A stretch of 5,248 nucleotides of DNA from a bacterium (lineage in GTDB: Bacteria > SZUA-79 > Acidulodesulfobacterales > Acidulodesulfobacteraceae): positions 1-5,248 of the forward strand of contig JAJYZM010000093.1 of NCBI GenBank assembly GCA_021799935.1. The letters run 5' to 3'. Positions 4,819 through 5,248 of this stretch are shown piece after piece. The notes under the pieces are model-generated. The model saw only the letters and a program-made list of their open reading frames with translations, was not told the origin of the DNA and made no database searches. Position numbers and translations under genes: made by a program. Position 1 is the stretch's first letter, and each line of letters opens with the position of its first letter.

Positions 4819-5248
4819 ATGAACGAAAATTTAGCCGCCAAACTTAAAAATATTTCTCAGTCCCCCGGCGTTTATATTATGAAAAATATAAACGGGGACG
4901 TCATTTACGTAGGCAAAGCAAAAAATTTAAAAAAAAGGGTTCCCCAGTATTTTTCAGGAAAAAACGCCGGAGTCAAAACGGAGCATCTCGTTTCGAAAAT
5001 TTACGATATAGAAACTATAATTTCCGCCAACGAACTGGAAGCTTTCCTTCTTGAAAATACGCTGATAAAGCAGTATAAGCCAAAATACAACATAAGCCTT
5101 AAAGACGACAAATCTTATCCATATATAAAAATTGCAAAGACGAAAACCGGCTTCCCCTATATAGTTAAAACAAGGAGTTTTAAGAAGGGCGACGGCGAAT
5201 ATTTCGGTCCGTATTCAAGCGCTTTTGCCGTAAACGAAACGATTAAGA
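4819..5248 (+). CDS. uvrC: UvrABC system protein C, N-terminal part (3' end outside window)
   Basis: UvrC is the nuclease that cuts both sides of a lesion once bound to UvrB. The 143 visible codons begin MNENLAAKLKNISQSPGVYI and cover the GIY-YIG endonuclease domain, which makes the 3' incision: GVY at 17-19, IYVGKAKNLKKRV at 29-41 with catalytic Tyr30 and Arg40, then NELEAFLLENTLIKQYKPKYN, where Glu79 aligns with the metal-binding Glu76 of Thermotoga UvrC. The conserved YPYIKI and EYFGPYSS segments follow. The UvrB-binding UVR motif, the RNase H-like domain for the 5' incision and the HhH tail lie beyond the window. The ATG is 2 nt after the uvrB TGA (4814-4816) and has at most a weak ribosome site, so translation is probably coupled to uvrB. 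Reading remains open to the end of the window. Confidence 0.97.
   Translation, partial: MNENLAAKLKNISQSPGVYIMKNINGDVIYVGKAKNLKKRVPQYFSGKNAGVKTEHLVSKIYDIETIISANELEAFLLENTLIKQYKPKYNISLKDDKSYPYIKIAKTKTGFPYIVKTRSFKKGDGEYFGPYSSAFAVNETIK

Overview
This is a bacterial chromosomal window of moderately low GC, with frequent AUA (Ile) and AGA/AGG (Arg) codons and AT-rich spacers. Canonical Shine-Dalgarno sites, sigma70-type promoter hexamers and a complete UvrB followed directly by UvrC make it bacterial. I cannot place the lineage from sequence alone.

Layout. Positions 2-715 (+) are the C-terminal half of a major facilitator transporter that enters from outside the window. Positions 716-1880 are a low-density accessory stretch with one intact small gene, a pyridoxamine 5'-phosphate oxidase-like flavin split-barrel protein (1317-1688). 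Around it lie likely gene debris: a zinc-knuckle-like C-terminal tail (797-913), an SDR oxidoreductase cut to its first 64 residues (987-1178), an unassigned coding-like fragment (1703-1816), and a 19-bp match to the 3' end of the yccF gene (746-764). Positions 1881-2270 (-) encode a complete YccF-type inner-membrane protein with two copies of its repeat.

Positions 2271-2812 hold no protein gene but are not empty. A near-consensus promoter (TTGAAA, 16 bp, TATAAT) whose -35 lies in a perfect 12-bp palindrome is followed about 60-140 nt later by a GC-rich branched stem-loop ending in a T-tract. Together they look like a free-standing small RNA of roughly 140 nt, or a terminated leader upstream of uvrB. 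This is the most interesting item in the window.

Positions 2813-5248 are the nucleotide excision repair genes uvrB (complete, 667 aa) and uvrC (first 143 codons, running off the end). Only 2 nt separate the uvrB stop from the uvrC start, so they are probably co-transcribed and translationally coupled. UvrB verifies damage loaded by UvrA and recruits UvrC, which makes both incisions. uvrB has no visible Shine-Dalgarno and an extended -10 only about 10 bp before its ATG, which suggests a leaderless mRNA.
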